Source of the DNA: Adiantum capillus-veneris
Lineage: Eukaryota > Streptophyta > Polypodiopsida > Polypodiales > Pteridaceae
DNA length: 64,000 nucleotides
Assembly: GCA_014529385.2 (NCBI GenBank)
Contig: CM043942.1
Coordinates: forward strand, 20,181,491 to 20,245,490
Direction of reading: 5' to 3'
Shown: positions 42,898 through 56,999 of the stretch, piece after piece
Numbering within the stretch: the first letter of the stretch is position 1
Layout of the letters: every line of letters starts with the position of its first letter
Translations under genes and position numbers: made by a program
Notes under the pieces: generated by a model
What the model saw: the letters and a program-made list of their open reading frames with translations, nothing else
Database searches by the model: none
What the model was told of the DNA's origin: nothing

Positions 42898-43618
42898 CAT
42901 ATCTTCAATTATAGACCCACAAAATAAGGTCAAGGTTATGTGGCATGCATGCATGCACTATGGAGGGCTCACTTTTGGAGGCATTCAAAAGAATCATCCA
43001 AAGAAGGACCCCACATGGACTTTGTGTAGTGGGAAAAGATAGTCGATTTTGTTGAATTTGTAAAGGTCACTTGCTCTCCGAATTTGAAAGGTGATACAAA
43101 AAAAAGTTGTAGCTCGTGGCTCAACTTTTGCCTCAAATTTTTTCAGATGCTTTTGAGCTAAGATTTGTGAGCTATGATTTTATTGGTGGAACCCAGTTTG
43201 GCCATGCCATGCAGCCACACTCCCTCTTCCACTTTATCATTTTCCTCTTTCACACACACTTCTCCACTCATCATCTCCATCTCTCTCACCTCTCCTCTCT
43301 GCACCCTACTCACCTTCTCCTCACCCTTGAATAATAAGAGAAAACATGGTGAACTCATGCCTCCCACACACACTTCCATTCCAAAATTGACCACCTAGTC
43401 TCATTTTTCCTCCTCCAAATTACCTATATCTATAAAAAAAACCACAAAATTCAGCCTCTTCTCTTGAAAGACAGCATCATGGTGATTGATTACTCATATT
43501 CAATTACCTTGGCTCAAGGAAGGTCAAGAGTGGAGAAAAAACGTCCCGTCAAAGCTAGTGGACCGCCAACAAGCGTCAAAATTGGCCCTACTCAAGACAC
43601 TTGGATCATTAACACTAG

Positions 43619-44929
43619 GTTGGTAATGGGACACTTTTATGTCCTGTTAAGTGACCATTTTCCTTGAATTATGTCAAGAGTTTCAAAATGGATTTTGAGG
43701 TGCTATCTATCTAGAAAGTTGTCTCATGAGCTGAAAAAAGCTCGACATTTTTTTGGAATATCAATGCCATCTTTAACCTTATCCTTGCACAACATTTCAC
43801 AACCTAAACTGTGTGAAAAAACGGGTCCTATTTTGGCTTTTTTCAACTTTTTGCAACTATACCACTCTAGAATTCATGTTTGTGAGGTCTATAATGCTAG
43901 AGAACTATCTTTAGTAGTCCTCACCATGTCTTGATGCTTCTAGGGAGAATTAAATGTTAAAGTTGTAAGTTATGACCAACTTACAAAAACTGTCAAATCC
44001 TATTATTTTAACCAATTTTACCTCTTCTATGATTTTTCTGGTGGCTTTCATGATATCCAAATGCAGTTTTGATTTTCAGTGTTGCATATTGTAATATAAA
44101 GCTAATATTCCTTGAGTTTTGGGGCACCTAATACCCTATTTTGCATAGTAGACAACGATGGTTGAGTTTTTCAATTATAGAAGAAAACAAAACATTCTAG
44201 TATATCAAGTATAGCTTTTTCAATATTGTAAGTTTCTTGTGACAACTACATGCATTTTGTAGGTAGTAACAATATCTAGTCATAAGGATCAAATTTGGCT
44301 AGATATTGAATAGTTTCTATGGGATTCTACAACTCATAATGTTGAACCTAGTTTTTCCATGTTTGTTGTATTTAGCACTTCATCTTTGTCCCCAAGATTT
44401 TCCTTGGTAAGAGATGTATTATTCTTTTGACATGCTCCATGGCTCCTTATGAAATTAAAGGACAATAGGGAACTAAGAAAACATGCATACATTATTTGTA
44501 TTGAGCGTGGCTATAGAAACTTTGATGATAGGTTTGCAGAATGGTAAAAATTCAACTTTTTTGTACCTATTTCTTTTGGCAAAAAAAAAAATAGTGAGTG
44601 AGAAGCAATCATATGTTCTGATCACCAACCCATTGAAGTTAACTAGGGAATTTATCTCAAGTCCTACAAAAATCCCTAATCTTATTTTTATGCAACAAAA
44701 CGTAAGAAATGACTATTTTGATGAAAATGTACTGGTCCATCAACTTTGGAGGCTTGGTGTGACCAAAAGATGAGAAATTTTACAAGTTTCTTATTTTTTC
44801 CATGTGTAGTAGGCCTTGAACTATAACCTCATGACAGGATTTTACAGAATGAGTGGATCTACTATGGTTTTGGAGGTTTTTTTCAAAACCCTGAAAGGAC
44901 ACTTTTATGTCCTGTTAGATTACCAACCT
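43619..44929. mobile_element. 1.3-kb insertion with 10-bp terminal inverted repeats
   Basis: Present in the 5' LTR, absent from the 3' LTR. It begins GGTTGGTAAT (43,619) and ends ATTACCAACC (about 44,928). Just inside each end is 'ggacacttttatgtcctgtta' (21 bp with its last base), in the same orientation at both ends, overlapping the terminal repeats' inner side. No transposase frame, AT-rich: a non-autonomous DNA transposon is the simplest reading. Target duplication not resolved. Confidence 0.6.
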
Positions 44930-45195
44930 CTTAAGAGTTTTTCTTCCTTATTTGTATCCTACATGGATAGTCCCATTGTAAATATCCAATTCCATCTGTA
45001 AATTATGAAAAATACTAACTCCACTAATCTACAAACACTAACCCACTATGAAAGTCCTATCACCTCCATTTCTCTCCTGTCTCTTTTCTTCATCTATCCC
45101 CACCAACTTCTTGATAATTCCAAGAAAAAGAAATTAGATAAGTGCTAAAAATCTAACCAACCATGGTTAGAGGAGGAACCCTAGCTCTCAAAATT

Positions 45196-45206
45196 GCTAT
45201 AAAAGG
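45196..45206 (+). promoter_or_regulatory. TATA box of the 5' LTR
   Basis: CTATAAAAGG, followed by GGGTGTAGCTAGCAC; the same site with one change is at about 53,623 in the 3' LTR. Probable LTR promoter. Confidence 0.6.
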
Positions 45207-45744
45207 AGGGTGTAGCTAGCACAAAAAGGGGGAAGCCATAAGAAAGAGCACTATTCTATAGCTTGAGAAGCCAAGCTCAACCTCTTGAGTGGAATCTCAT
45301 TGGCTTATGTATATGTATGTGTTGTATTAGGGTTGATTAGCAAGGGATATCTATGCCATTGTAAGAGAGCGTGATCATTTAATTGGGAGTAGCAAGCCTA
45401 TCATTTTTCCCACTAGTGTAAGCCCAACATTTGCTGAATCAAGGAGAGTGGATTTCGACTAAGCATGGATACCTTGTCTCTCTTCCAACGTGAAGTCATG
45501 GACAACAATAATGTGTAAGTGTCTTGGTGTTTATTTATGTTCTTGATAGCTTGGCTTTTCTTGTGATGTGTTGTGGTTACTCAAGCTATGTTGAATAGAT
45601 ACTAATCTCACTTTGATTGATGACGGTGAATTTGTAAGAAGGTATTACTGCAACAAGCAGCCCCTTCCCCCCTTCTCTCTCTTTCTTACGTATTTATTCG
45701 TGTTTGCTTGATCACTATCGATACATTTCAAAGCAGCCCGAGCA

Positions 45745-45747
<3 letters not shown>

Positions 45748-45808
<61 letters not shown>
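45748..45808. repeat. (CT)n microsatellite at the LTR end
   Basis: 61 bp of CT repeat, 30 bp before the primer-binding site. A related element in opposite orientation has (GA)n at the matching place (56,667-56,770). Confidence 0.9.
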
Positions 45809-45810
<2 letters not shown>

Positions 45811-45837
45811 GCGTCCTAGTTCGCACCGAAAACTAGG

Positions 45838-45852
45838 TGGTGCCCCAAAATT
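45838..45852 (+). other. Probable primer-binding site
   Basis: TGGTGCCCCAAAATT, comparable to TTTGGTGCCCCCACTGAGG of the related element at 14.0 kb and found again inverted at about 56,620-56,640. The exact LTR end just before it is uncertain. Confidence 0.5.
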
Positions 45853-46635
45853 GTGTAGGGTTAGGTTGTAGGTTTGTGTGTGTGTTTGTTGTTTTTTTTT
45901 CAACCCCAACCCAATTGAGCATCATGGGAGCCTAGAAGGGTGCTTAGAGGCCACTCTTCTTCTTGCCCGCCCCGGACCGCCTCAAATTGGTGCCTGAAAA
46001 GACGATGTACTAACCACTAGACGAAAGGGACGGAGGACGACTTGTGGATGTTTTTTTGTGTAGGTTCAACCTTTAGCATAGTCAAGTAGTTTGCATTAAT
46101 CACAAGAATTTGTATGATCCTTTCATTACCATTGCCAAGGTACAAGGTATAAATAATCGTTAGTACTAAGTTTCAATTTCAACGTGTAATTCGTAGAATT
46201 TTAGGTCCTTTTAGGTTGGCAGAGATAAACGCTTTAGTTAATCCTTTTATTTTGCCTCTCATTAGGGACGACCTTAGTTTGGATGTCTATATTTTTGTTT
46301 TTTTTTAAGCGTTAGGTCATGGATTGACAATGGATAATGGCCCAGGTATAGAGGTTTTTTCCTTCCATTTCACTCCGTACATTAGAATAAACGTTGCAAT
46401 TAGTAGAAAGATTCATTTTCAAGAACATAAGGTGTTCATGTTTCGTGCCCAAAGAGTAGGAGAAATTCTTGCATCACCAAACCCTATCATCCCGCCTCTT
46501 GTTGATTATCATAGATCATTTGATGTGCATATTTTTATTTTGTTGTAGAACAAATTGTCTTTTAGAAAACATTATTGTGTAGATCTTTTTAAGAAGGAAA
46601 AAAAAACAGACGTGCGTCACTTTGAAATCAATTCA
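45853..46635 (+). other. Leader of the Gypsy element
   Basis: Non-coding leader of about 780 bp. 45,853-46,000 is shared (inverted) with 56,475-56,620. Contains a tRNA-like antisense segment at 45,963-46,033. Confidence 0.55.
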
Positions 46636-47764
46636 ATGGAGAGCCAACACCAAATGTCTGGATACCCTCTTTTCTTTGGAGAGCCTGGAGAGGATGCATA
46701 TTTATTTTTAGTAAATTTTAAGATGTCTTGCTGTATCAAGAGGATAGTAACTGATCAAGAATGTGTAGAAATGTTTGAGGTGGTCCTTAGGAAAGATGCT
46801 AACCCTTGGTTTGAATCTTTGACTGAGGAAGTTAAGGGGAATTACACAGAATTTTTGAATCATTTCAAGAAATACTTCTTTGATCCCCAAAACACTCAAA
46901 AACTATGGCAAGACATTGTTTCTCATAAGCAAAAAGAGTTAGATGACTACTACTTGTACAAGCAAGAGTTTCTACGTCTTTGGGCTCTATGGATACGAAA
47001 TGTTGCTAACCCTAGTGATGGTGCAGAATTTCTAAAGAAGGAGAGGTTCATAGCCGGGCTCTTTCCTGACCTTGAGGTAAAAGTTGAGGCGGGTGCACCT
47101 GCTACCTTTGATGCAGCTGAAACTAGGGCTGCTGAGAAATATAGGAAACTCAAGTGCTTAAGGGGAGAGTTTAATAGAAGGTCTTAGACCCAAAGGAAAG
47201 TCACAAGCATCAACATCTAGGGAGCTTCTTGAGGTAGCAGTGGAATTAATCAAGAAGTTAAAGGAATCTTTAAGTATCCTGTCAATTCACCTTGCATAAG
47301 CCGTAGGTCCAAAGGCACAAACAAAGAAGTCAGAAGAGACAGAGCCACAACTTAGGAGAGTCTTGCAATGTTGGAATTGTGGAGAGTCTAGACATGGGAT
47401 GTATAATTGTCCCTGGCTCCGTGGAGATCCAGGGAGACCTAACTTGAACTACCCAGTAATGAATGCAGGTGAAGGAATGGGTCAACAACCAAGGCTTCTA
47501 CAAAGGCCAAATGGAACAAGACCACCTCCACAAGGGGTAGAAGGAGTTCCATCTTTGCCAGATCCAAATGTGCATGTGGTAGAGGTGACAAATTCAAATG
47601 AGGTTAACATGGAAGTAAATGGCATTAAGCATGTCCGAGCGAAAGGTAAGGAGAAAGAAGGAGTTATGTCACAAAGTGACAATGGACGAGAAAAGATCGC
47701 GAAGGAGACCAAGGAAGCAAGGAGGAATGGACATCGTATCAACCTCCAAGACTTCCCTCTTTGA
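46636..47764 (+). pseudogene. Gypsy Gag with zinc knuckle, frameshifted
   Basis: Starts MESQHQMSGYPLFFGEPGED. The gag domain to about 47,185 shows WFESLTEEVKGNYTEFLNHF, YYLYKQEFLRLWALWIRN and FIAGLFPDLEVKVEAGAPAT, similar to the Gag at 12.4-13.1 kb. A frameshift near 47,160-47,190 and a TAA near 47,297 break it. The frame then gives a zinc knuckle CWNCGESRHGMYNC (about 47,368-47,409) with the final Cys that the other element loses. An in-frame TGA (47,762-47,764) separates it from the protease part. Particle-forming and RNA-binding role in the family; not functional here. Confidence 0.8.
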
Positions 47765-47770
47765 CATGGT

Positions 47771-48260
47771 ATGGATCCATACAACCTGTTGGAAGACATG
47801 AGAGGTAAGGGTCCTGATATCTCATGGCCTCAATTTCTTGCATTATGCCCACAAGTTAGGAGGGATTTAGCAAAGGCAGTTAGCACAAGGAGAAAGGTAA
47901 AAGAGAGTATGCCTATTGTAAAAATCACACAAACTGAAATGAATGAGGATATTACACCTGTGCTAGACTCTTACATCAAAGGAAGATTGGTTAGGAAAGG
48001 TCTAGTGGATGGGGGTGCACAAATTTGCATCATGATAGAGGGACTCATGCAAAGACTAGGCATGCACATCCATGAGACACCTGAAATCAAAGTAAAAATG
48101 GCAAACAATAGAAGGCTAGGTGCGTAGGAATTTGTAAAAATGTTTTTGTGGAGGCCTTTGGCATTAAGAAGGCAGTGTATTTCTGGGTTATGTCTACCAA
48201 AGGAAATGGTTATCCATTTATCCTAGGAAGACCATGGCTAATGAAAATGTGAGCTTTGTA
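47771..48260 (+). pseudogene. Gypsy protease (retropepsin)
   Basis: MDPYNLLEDMRGKGPDISWP matches the stretch before the protease of the element at 12 kb. Core motif: RLVRKGLVDGGAQICIM, catalytic Asp in DGGA, followed by RLGMHIHETPEIKVKMANN. A TAG at about 48,125 cuts the frame; the later ILGRPWL block is readable in the next stretch (about 48,219-48,239). It would cleave the polyprotein; dead in this copy. Confidence 0.75.
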
Positions 48261-48584
48261 GGATTGGGAGAGTGGAAGATTAATTTGCAGGAATGAAAAT
48301 CATAAGAAGTTTGTCTTTGACATGAAGTAGCAATGCCAAGAGGAGCTCCATGAAGAATTATCACAAAGTGAGACGGAGGAAGACTGGACCGATAGCACTT
48401 CAGAAGAAGAAAGTAGCGGCAGTATTACTCAAGAGGAGTCTTCCATCAAATTCATGGGGGTAAGGTTTAAGCCAAACAACCAAGAGACCTCTCTCCCAAG
48501 TTTGAAAGAGGTATGTTCCCAATAGAACCAAAATGTGGAAGATGATGGAATGTTAGAAGGTATGTTGTCTACAACACTTACAAA

Positions 48585-49857
48585 GGATGAAAGAGAGGAG
48601 CTCAAAGGTGTGTTAAGGAAACTTCCTAGGCTTTTTGCTAAAGACTATACTTATGTGCGTGGAGTAGATGTTGTTCAACACAAGATTGAGTTGAAGCCAG
48701 TGAGTTGAAGCCAGAGGTCACACCTAAGGCTCAAAAGCTACGAAGGCTAGGAGTCATCAAGGAGGAGGCTTTACTCAAGGAGGGAAGAAAGCTTCTAGCA
48801 GCATGTTTCATTTATCCAGTGGATAATTCAGAGTGAGGTCTCTCCCGTTGTTGTCACTTCTAAGAAAAACGACAAGTGGAGGGTGTGTGTAGATTACCGT
48901 CTACTCAATGAGGCAACAAAAAGAGATCACTTTCCCCTCCCATTTTAGGATGAGATACTAAATGAGGTAGTTGGTCATGAGAAGTACATTGTGTGTGATG
49001 GCTACTCATGTTACTTTCAAATAGGGATTGCATTGGAGGATCAATTGAAAACAACCTTCATCACTCCTTGGGGTTGTTATGCTTTTAGAGTCACGCCATT
49101 TGGTCTGACAAATGATCCTACAACATTCCAACGTTTCGTGATCATGGTGTTTCAAGCATTCTTTGGAAAGTCAATTAGGGTGTTCATTGATGATTTCTGC
49201 ATTTATAGCTCAAAATCATTGCATCTGCAGAAGGTAGAAGAAGGTCTAAAAAAACTTTACGACATGGGAGGTCAACTCAATCCCGATAAATGTCACATAG
49301 GTGAGGATGAAGTGATCTTTCTCGGTCACAAGGTTTCCTATAAAGGCATTGAGGTGGATCCTTCAAAGGCAAAGGTTCTTATTGAGCTCTCGTCACCCAA
49401 GAATCTCAAAGAGGTCATCTCATTCATTCAAAAGGTGAAGTATATGTCACGCTTCATTCACTTAGCTTCAGAGTTGCTTCGCCCTTTGCAAAAGTTGACA
49501 CAACAAGTAGAATTTTCATGGTCTGATGAGCTTGAAGGCTACTTTTGTAACATTAATGTCATTCTGTCAAAGCTACCAACACTCATGCTACAACTAGCGC
49601 TAGTGTTGGGAAAGAAACAATTGGTGCGGTTTTGCTACAACAAGATCCCCATAGTACCCGGATGCGACCCATCTACTTTGCTAGTAGGGTCATCAATGCT
49701 TTGGAGAGAGGCTACCCGGAGGCAGAACCTTTCTCTCATGTTTGCGGTGAGAAAGTTTAGATCCTACTTGCTACCAAAACCTTTTGTAATTCTCACTGCA
49801 GAAAATTTGTTTCCTTGGGTGTCATCTCAAATGAATCTTAGTACTAGGATCTCAAAG
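48585..49857 (+). pseudogene. Gypsy reverse transcriptase
   Basis: DEREELKGVLRKLPRLFAKD opens the RT region. After frame breaks: SKKNDKWRVCVDYRLLNEAT, then a TAG near 48,948, then YIVCDGYSCYFQIGIALEDQ with the first catalytic Asp, WGCYAFRVTPFGLTNDPTTF, and VFIDDFCIYSSKS with the catalytic Asp pair (FIDD for the usual YVDD/FVDD). Next FLGHKVSYKGIEVDPSKAKV, then the RT-linked RNase H (FAVRKFRSYLLPKPFVILTA). The open part is 48,991-49,857, ended by TAG. It would copy element RNA to DNA; inactive. Confidence 0.85.
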
Positions 49858-50544
49858 TAGATTATGGAGTTGCAAGAGTTCCAATACTCTTTCAAGGTAG
49901 AAGATAGTGTGCATGCACAATTGGCAGGGATCTTTACTTATAGGGTACATGAGAAGGAGATTAAGGTGCCTGAAATAAAGACCCTACCATTGCCACCACC
50001 AAAAAGTATTCCTAATGCTTTTACCTTGTTCTTTGATGGAGCTTTTCGACGAGCCACATGAAAATCAGGGGGAGGGCTAGTGTTGCTCAACCCAAGTGGA
50101 GAGGTGGTCATGAAAGAGAAGGTCAATCTACCAGGTTCAACTAGCAACAATGAAGCTGAATACGACACACTACTTCATGGTTTAAAGATGTGCATTGGCT
50201 AAGGTATACAACGTCTCATGGTAAAAGGGGATGCACTTCTAATTATGAAGCAGATTTTAGGCATTTGGGCATGCAAGAATGAAAGTATAAGGACAAAATT
50301 TCATGCCATTTGTAGTTTTTTTAATCAATTTGAAGAAGTGCAACTATATCATATTCCTAGGAAACAAAATGAAGATGCTGATTTACTTGCACAACAAGCA
50401 GTTACATGTGTTGAGAAAGAAGTGCACGTCATCATGGTGGCAGCAACTATCAAGCAACCGAGGTACAAGGGATTGAAGTCATTGACCCCCATTATTGGCT
50501 ACATTCTCGAGGTTGCGTTTCCACAAGACTTCACGAAGGCTTAG
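49858..50544 (+). pseudogene. Second RNase H domain of the Gypsy element
   Basis: MELQEFQYSFKVEDSVHAQL links to NAFTLFFDGAFRRAT, the first Asp of a second RNase H. After a TGA (about 50,059) come STSNNEAEYDTLLHGLKMCI with Glu, a TAA, then MVKGDALLIMKQILGIWACK with Asp. It aligns closely with the same region of the pol at 38.0-38.4 kb. A second RNase H between RT-RNase H and integrase is the hallmark of the plant Tat lineage. Confidence 0.8.
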
Positions 50545-51896
50545 AAGAGGAGACTCATGAAGAAGTCAAACGTGTATCTCTTCCTAGAAGGACCCCTCTA
50601 TCAAAGAGGAAAGGATCAAGTGTGCCAAAGAGTACCAACTATCAAGAAAATTTCATCCATTCTAAAGGTTTGCATGAAGAGGCATGTGGTGGTCATTTTG
50701 CCCAAGAGTTAACTATGAAGAAGATTTTGCTTCTGGGGTATGTTTGGCCAAGTCTGCATGTGGATGTCCAACATTGGTGTAGAAGTTGTCACAATTGTCA
50801 GGTAAATGGGAATAGAATATTGGTTTATGGTCCAAGAAAAATCGTGCTTGCAAATGGACCCTTTCAAAAGTGGGGCATTGATGCTATGGGTCCTCTTCCT
50901 AGGACAAAAAATGGTAAAATTTACGTTCTAGTGGCTGTAGACTATATGACTAGGTGGGTGGAAGCACGAAGTGTGGCAAAGGTAAATGAGAGGATAGTGA
51001 GCAAATTTATCTACAATCACATTTGTTTTAGATTTGGTACACCTTTGGAGATTGTTTCTGATAATGGTCCAAGGTTTAGAAAGGGCTTGCTCACAGAAGT
51101 CTGTGAAGAACTTCACATTGTACATCGTCACAGTACACCCTACTATCCCCAGTCAAATGGTTTGGTATAAAAAGCTAATGGTGTCACTGCAGGCATCATT
51201 ATAAAGATGGTGAAAAACAAGACAAAGTTGTGGGATGACTTCTTGGATGGTGCCTTGTGGGCGTATCGAACCACATATAGGGAAGCCACTGAGTTCACAC
51301 CATTTCACTTGGTGTATGGTCAAGAGGCTTTACAACCAATTGAGCTCAACATTCCAACAATGCGACTTCATGGCAAAGTAGCACTAGATGATCAAGAAGC
51401 ATGGATTGATTGACTTCTTACATTAGCTAAGCTTGAGTGGAAAAGAGAAGCAGCATACGAGTGCTAAAAGAGAAAGGCTACACAGGCAAAGGAGAAGCTT
51501 GACAAGAAACTAAAGGACAAAGGCATCGATGAAGGAGATCTTGTGCTAAGGTATGACAATCGACTCGATAATTTTTTTAATGCCAAATTTGAAACTAGAT
51601 GGCAGGGGCCATACATACTTAAGATGTCTTTCAATTCAAGTTACTATCAGCTTATAGACTTGAATGGGAAAGAGCATTCCAAGAAGGTAAACGGGTATCG
51701 CTTGAAGCCCTATTTGAGTCGCCTTCTACCAAAGGATCTACCAGAGATCTGTCAAAAGGCATCTATCTCATGTAAGTATTGTTCCATCAAGCATGAGTGT
51801 AACTCAAACCAAAATTCCAAGGGGCCAAACAATGAAGATCTTGTCAAGGACTCTGAAGCACTCTGTTTGGAAAAGATGCTTTATGATGGTATATGA
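50545..51896 (+). pseudogene. Gypsy integrase
   Basis: Zinc-binding part: HEEACGGHFAQELTMKKILL...WCRSCHNCQ (HHCC type). Core: Asp in FQKWGIDAMGPLPRTK, Asp in IVSDNGPRF. The catalytic Glu codon is replaced by TAA (51,168-51,170): SNGLV, stop, KANG, where the family reads NGLVEKANG-like. The frame resumes with KTKLWDDFLDGALWAYRTTY. A TGA near 51,412 follows, then the C-terminal domain RYDNRLDNFFNAKFETRWQG, KVNGYRLKPYLSRL. Integrase inserts the cDNA; this copy cannot. Confidence 0.85.
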
Positions 51897-51910
51897 ATAT
51901 ACCATCATCC

Positions 51911-51924
51911 TAGGGGAGGGCTAA
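51911..51924 (+). other. Polypurine tract
   Basis: TAGGGGAGGGCTAA directly before the 3' LTR start TGATAACCG; almost identical to the tract of the element at 8.5-15.9 kb. Confidence 0.8.
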
Positions 51925-54262
51925 TGATAACCGTTTTTTGGCTATCCGAATTTCCATAGTGAGCTACCTCACCCTACCAAAATCACCCAAACACTGTGGC
52001 TATCCCTACCATTTCACTGTACATATGTGTGTGTGAGTTAGGGGACTTTTCCCATATCTTCTTAAAAACCCCTCAATTAGCTAGTCATTGGGCCAGTTGA
52101 GCCAAAAAAAAGAAAAAAATAAAAAAATAAAAGTATATTATGGCCTCTTTGTGTGTAAATATTTCATTGTATATAGGGCCTAAATATAAGGATTTTTCAT
52201 AATTATTTTGGAATTTATTTAAATATTTCTACCTAGGTGTGCGTTATTTATGCTATGTATATTGACTCACCATTACCATAATTCTTTTTGTCATTTTGCA
52301 TACTCTTTATTCCATATACAAATAATTTCATGCAATCTTCTTTTATTTTTGGTGTAACTCCACCGCAACAAAATTCCAAAAAAACTAGTTTTATTATGTG
52401 TATAATTTTTTCACTATCGTGATTTTTTCCTTCCTACATCTATTCTCTTTTACTCTCAAAAATTAGAATATAAAAAATATTCATCTTTTTATGGTAGCTT
52501 CATAATGAGAGAGACTTATTTTGACCCCTTTATATTTTTTCCACCTATATTATTTATATTTGACATGTACATATTTTGTAGACCCCTCAATATTTCATTT
52601 TCTTAGTTGTACTATTCACTTATATCATGATCTCAATGATATCTTCAATTATAGACCCACAAAATAAGGTCAAGGATATGTGGCATGCATGCATACACTA
52701 TGGAGGGCTCACTTTTGGAGGCATTCAAAAGAATCATCCAAATAAGGACCCCACAAGGACTTTGTGCAGTGGGAAAGGACAGTCGATTTTGCTGAATTTT
52801 TAAAGATCACTTGCTCTCCGAATTTGAAAAGGTGATACAAACAACAGTTGTAGCTCGTGGACTGAACGTTTGCCTCAACTTTTTTCATATTTGTTTGAGC
52901 TATACCCTAGTTTTCCCATGCCATGCAGCCACACTCCCTCTTCCACTTTATCATTGTCCTCTTTCACACACACTTCTCCACTCATCATCTCCATCTCTCT
53001 CACCTCTCCTCTCTGCACCCTACTCACCTTCTCCTCAACCTTGAAGAATAAGAGAAACCATGGTGAACTCATGCCTCCTACACACACTTCCATTTCAAAA
53101 TTGACCACCTGGTCTCATTCTTCCTCCTCCAAATTACCTATATCTTAAAAAAAAACCACAAAATACAGCCTCTTCTCTTGAGAGATAGCATCATGGTGAT
53201 TGATTACTCATACTCAATTACCTTGGCTCCCAAGGAAGGTCAAGAGTGGAGAAAAAACGTACCGTCAAAGCTAGTGGACCGTCAACAAGCGTCAAAATTA
53301 GCCCTACTCAAGACACTTGGAGCATTAACATTATAAGAAATCCATCTTTTCTTACCTCTTAAGATTTTTATTCCTTATTTGTATCCTACATGGATACTCC
53401 CATTGTAAATATCCAATTCCATTTGTAAATTACAAAAAATACTAACTCTACTAATCTACTAACACTAACCCACTATGAAAGTCCTATCACCTCCATTTCT
53501 CTCCTCTCTCTCTCTTCTTCATCTATTTCCACCAACTTCTTGATAATTCCAAGAAAAAGAAATTAAATAAGTGCTGAAAATCTAACCCAACCATGGTTAG
53601 AGGAGTAACCCTAGCCCTCAAAATTGCTATAAAAGAAGGGTGTAGCTAGCACAAAAAGGGGAAACCATAAGCAAGAGCGCTATGCTATAGCTTGAGAAGC
53701 CAAGATCAACCTCTTGAGAAGGAGCTCTTGAGTGGAATCTTATTGGCTTATGCATATGTATGTGTTGTATTAGGGGTAATTAGCAAGGAAGCTCTATGCC
53801 ATTGTAAGAGAGAGTGATCATTTGATTGGGATTAGGAAGCCTATCATTTTTCCTACTAGTGTAAGCCCAACATTTGCTGAATCAAGGAGGGTGGATTTGG
53901 ACTAAGCATAGATACCTTGTCTCTCTTCCAACGTGAAGTCATGGACAACAATGATGTGTAAGTGGCTTGGTGTTTATTTAAGTTCTTGATAGCTTGTCTC
54001 TGGTTGTTGTTATCAATTTAGGCATAAAGCCCACATGCTGTAAGAGGGCGACAGGGTGGAGAGGACTCCCCTCTCACCTTAAGACAGTGATTGGGGTGGC
54101 TTTTATTGTGATGTGTTGCGGTTACTCAAGATATATTGAACAAATACTAACCTCACTTTCATTGATCATGGCCGATTTGTAAGAAGGTATTACTGCAACA
54201 AGCAGCCCGTTCCCCCCTTCTCTCTCTTTCTTAGGTATTTATTCGTGTTTGCTTGATCACTA
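51925..54262 (+). repeat. 3' LTR (right end truncated)
   Basis: Starts TGATAACCG. 51,925-52,640 has no partner in the window; 52,640-54,262 matches the 5' LTR. TATA box near 53,623. A ~110-bp segment at about 53,997-54,105, absent from the 5' LTR, contains an imperfect hairpin (gtggagaggactcccctctcac). The match stops at 'gcttgatcacta', before the (CT)n and LTR end seen in the 5' copy. Confidence 0.8.
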
Positions 54263-56810
<2,548 letters not shown>

Positions 56811-56999
56811 TCCTTTGAGAGTCCTAGTTTTCCCTAGTGTTTTGGTGATAAATATGGCTTTGATATTGTTCCTTAGTTTTTAGTGAGTATGATCTATGTA
56901 AACAAAGAGTACCAGGCATCAAAAAAAATTTGAAACAAAGAGCAATTAAAGGAATATCACAAGTCAAAAAACAAAGAAGACGAGGTCTATGACTCTGTA

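Larger units (their letters stand above)
42898..45837 (+). repeat. 5' LTR (truncated, with an insertion)
   Basis: Aligns with 52,640-54,262 of the 3' LTR in two parts, about 42,898-43,615 and 44,930-45,715, separated by a 1.3-kb insertion. After 'gcttgatcacta' it continues 'tcgatacatttcaaagcag' and a (CT)n, which the 3' LTR copy lacks. Confidence 0.8.
42898..54262 (+). mobile_element. Near-complete, inactive Tat-type Gypsy retrotransposon
   Basis: Plus strand. 5' LTR truncated on its left (42,898 to about 45,837), primer-binding site 45,838, leader, gag (46,636), protease (47,771), RT (48,585), two RNase H domains, integrase (to 51,896), polypurine tract 51,911-51,924, 3' LTR 51,925-54,262. 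The first 715 bp of the 3' LTR have no partner in the 5' LTR, which instead abuts the inverted 850-bp repeat. Many in-frame stops and frameshifts. Gag and protease are related to the element at 8.5-15.9 kb. Confidence 0.85.

Noticed and set aside
52811-53148. Frames also present at 43,116-43,398
   Set aside because: Located in the paired LTRs of the Gypsy element; CT-rich LTR sequence, not genes.
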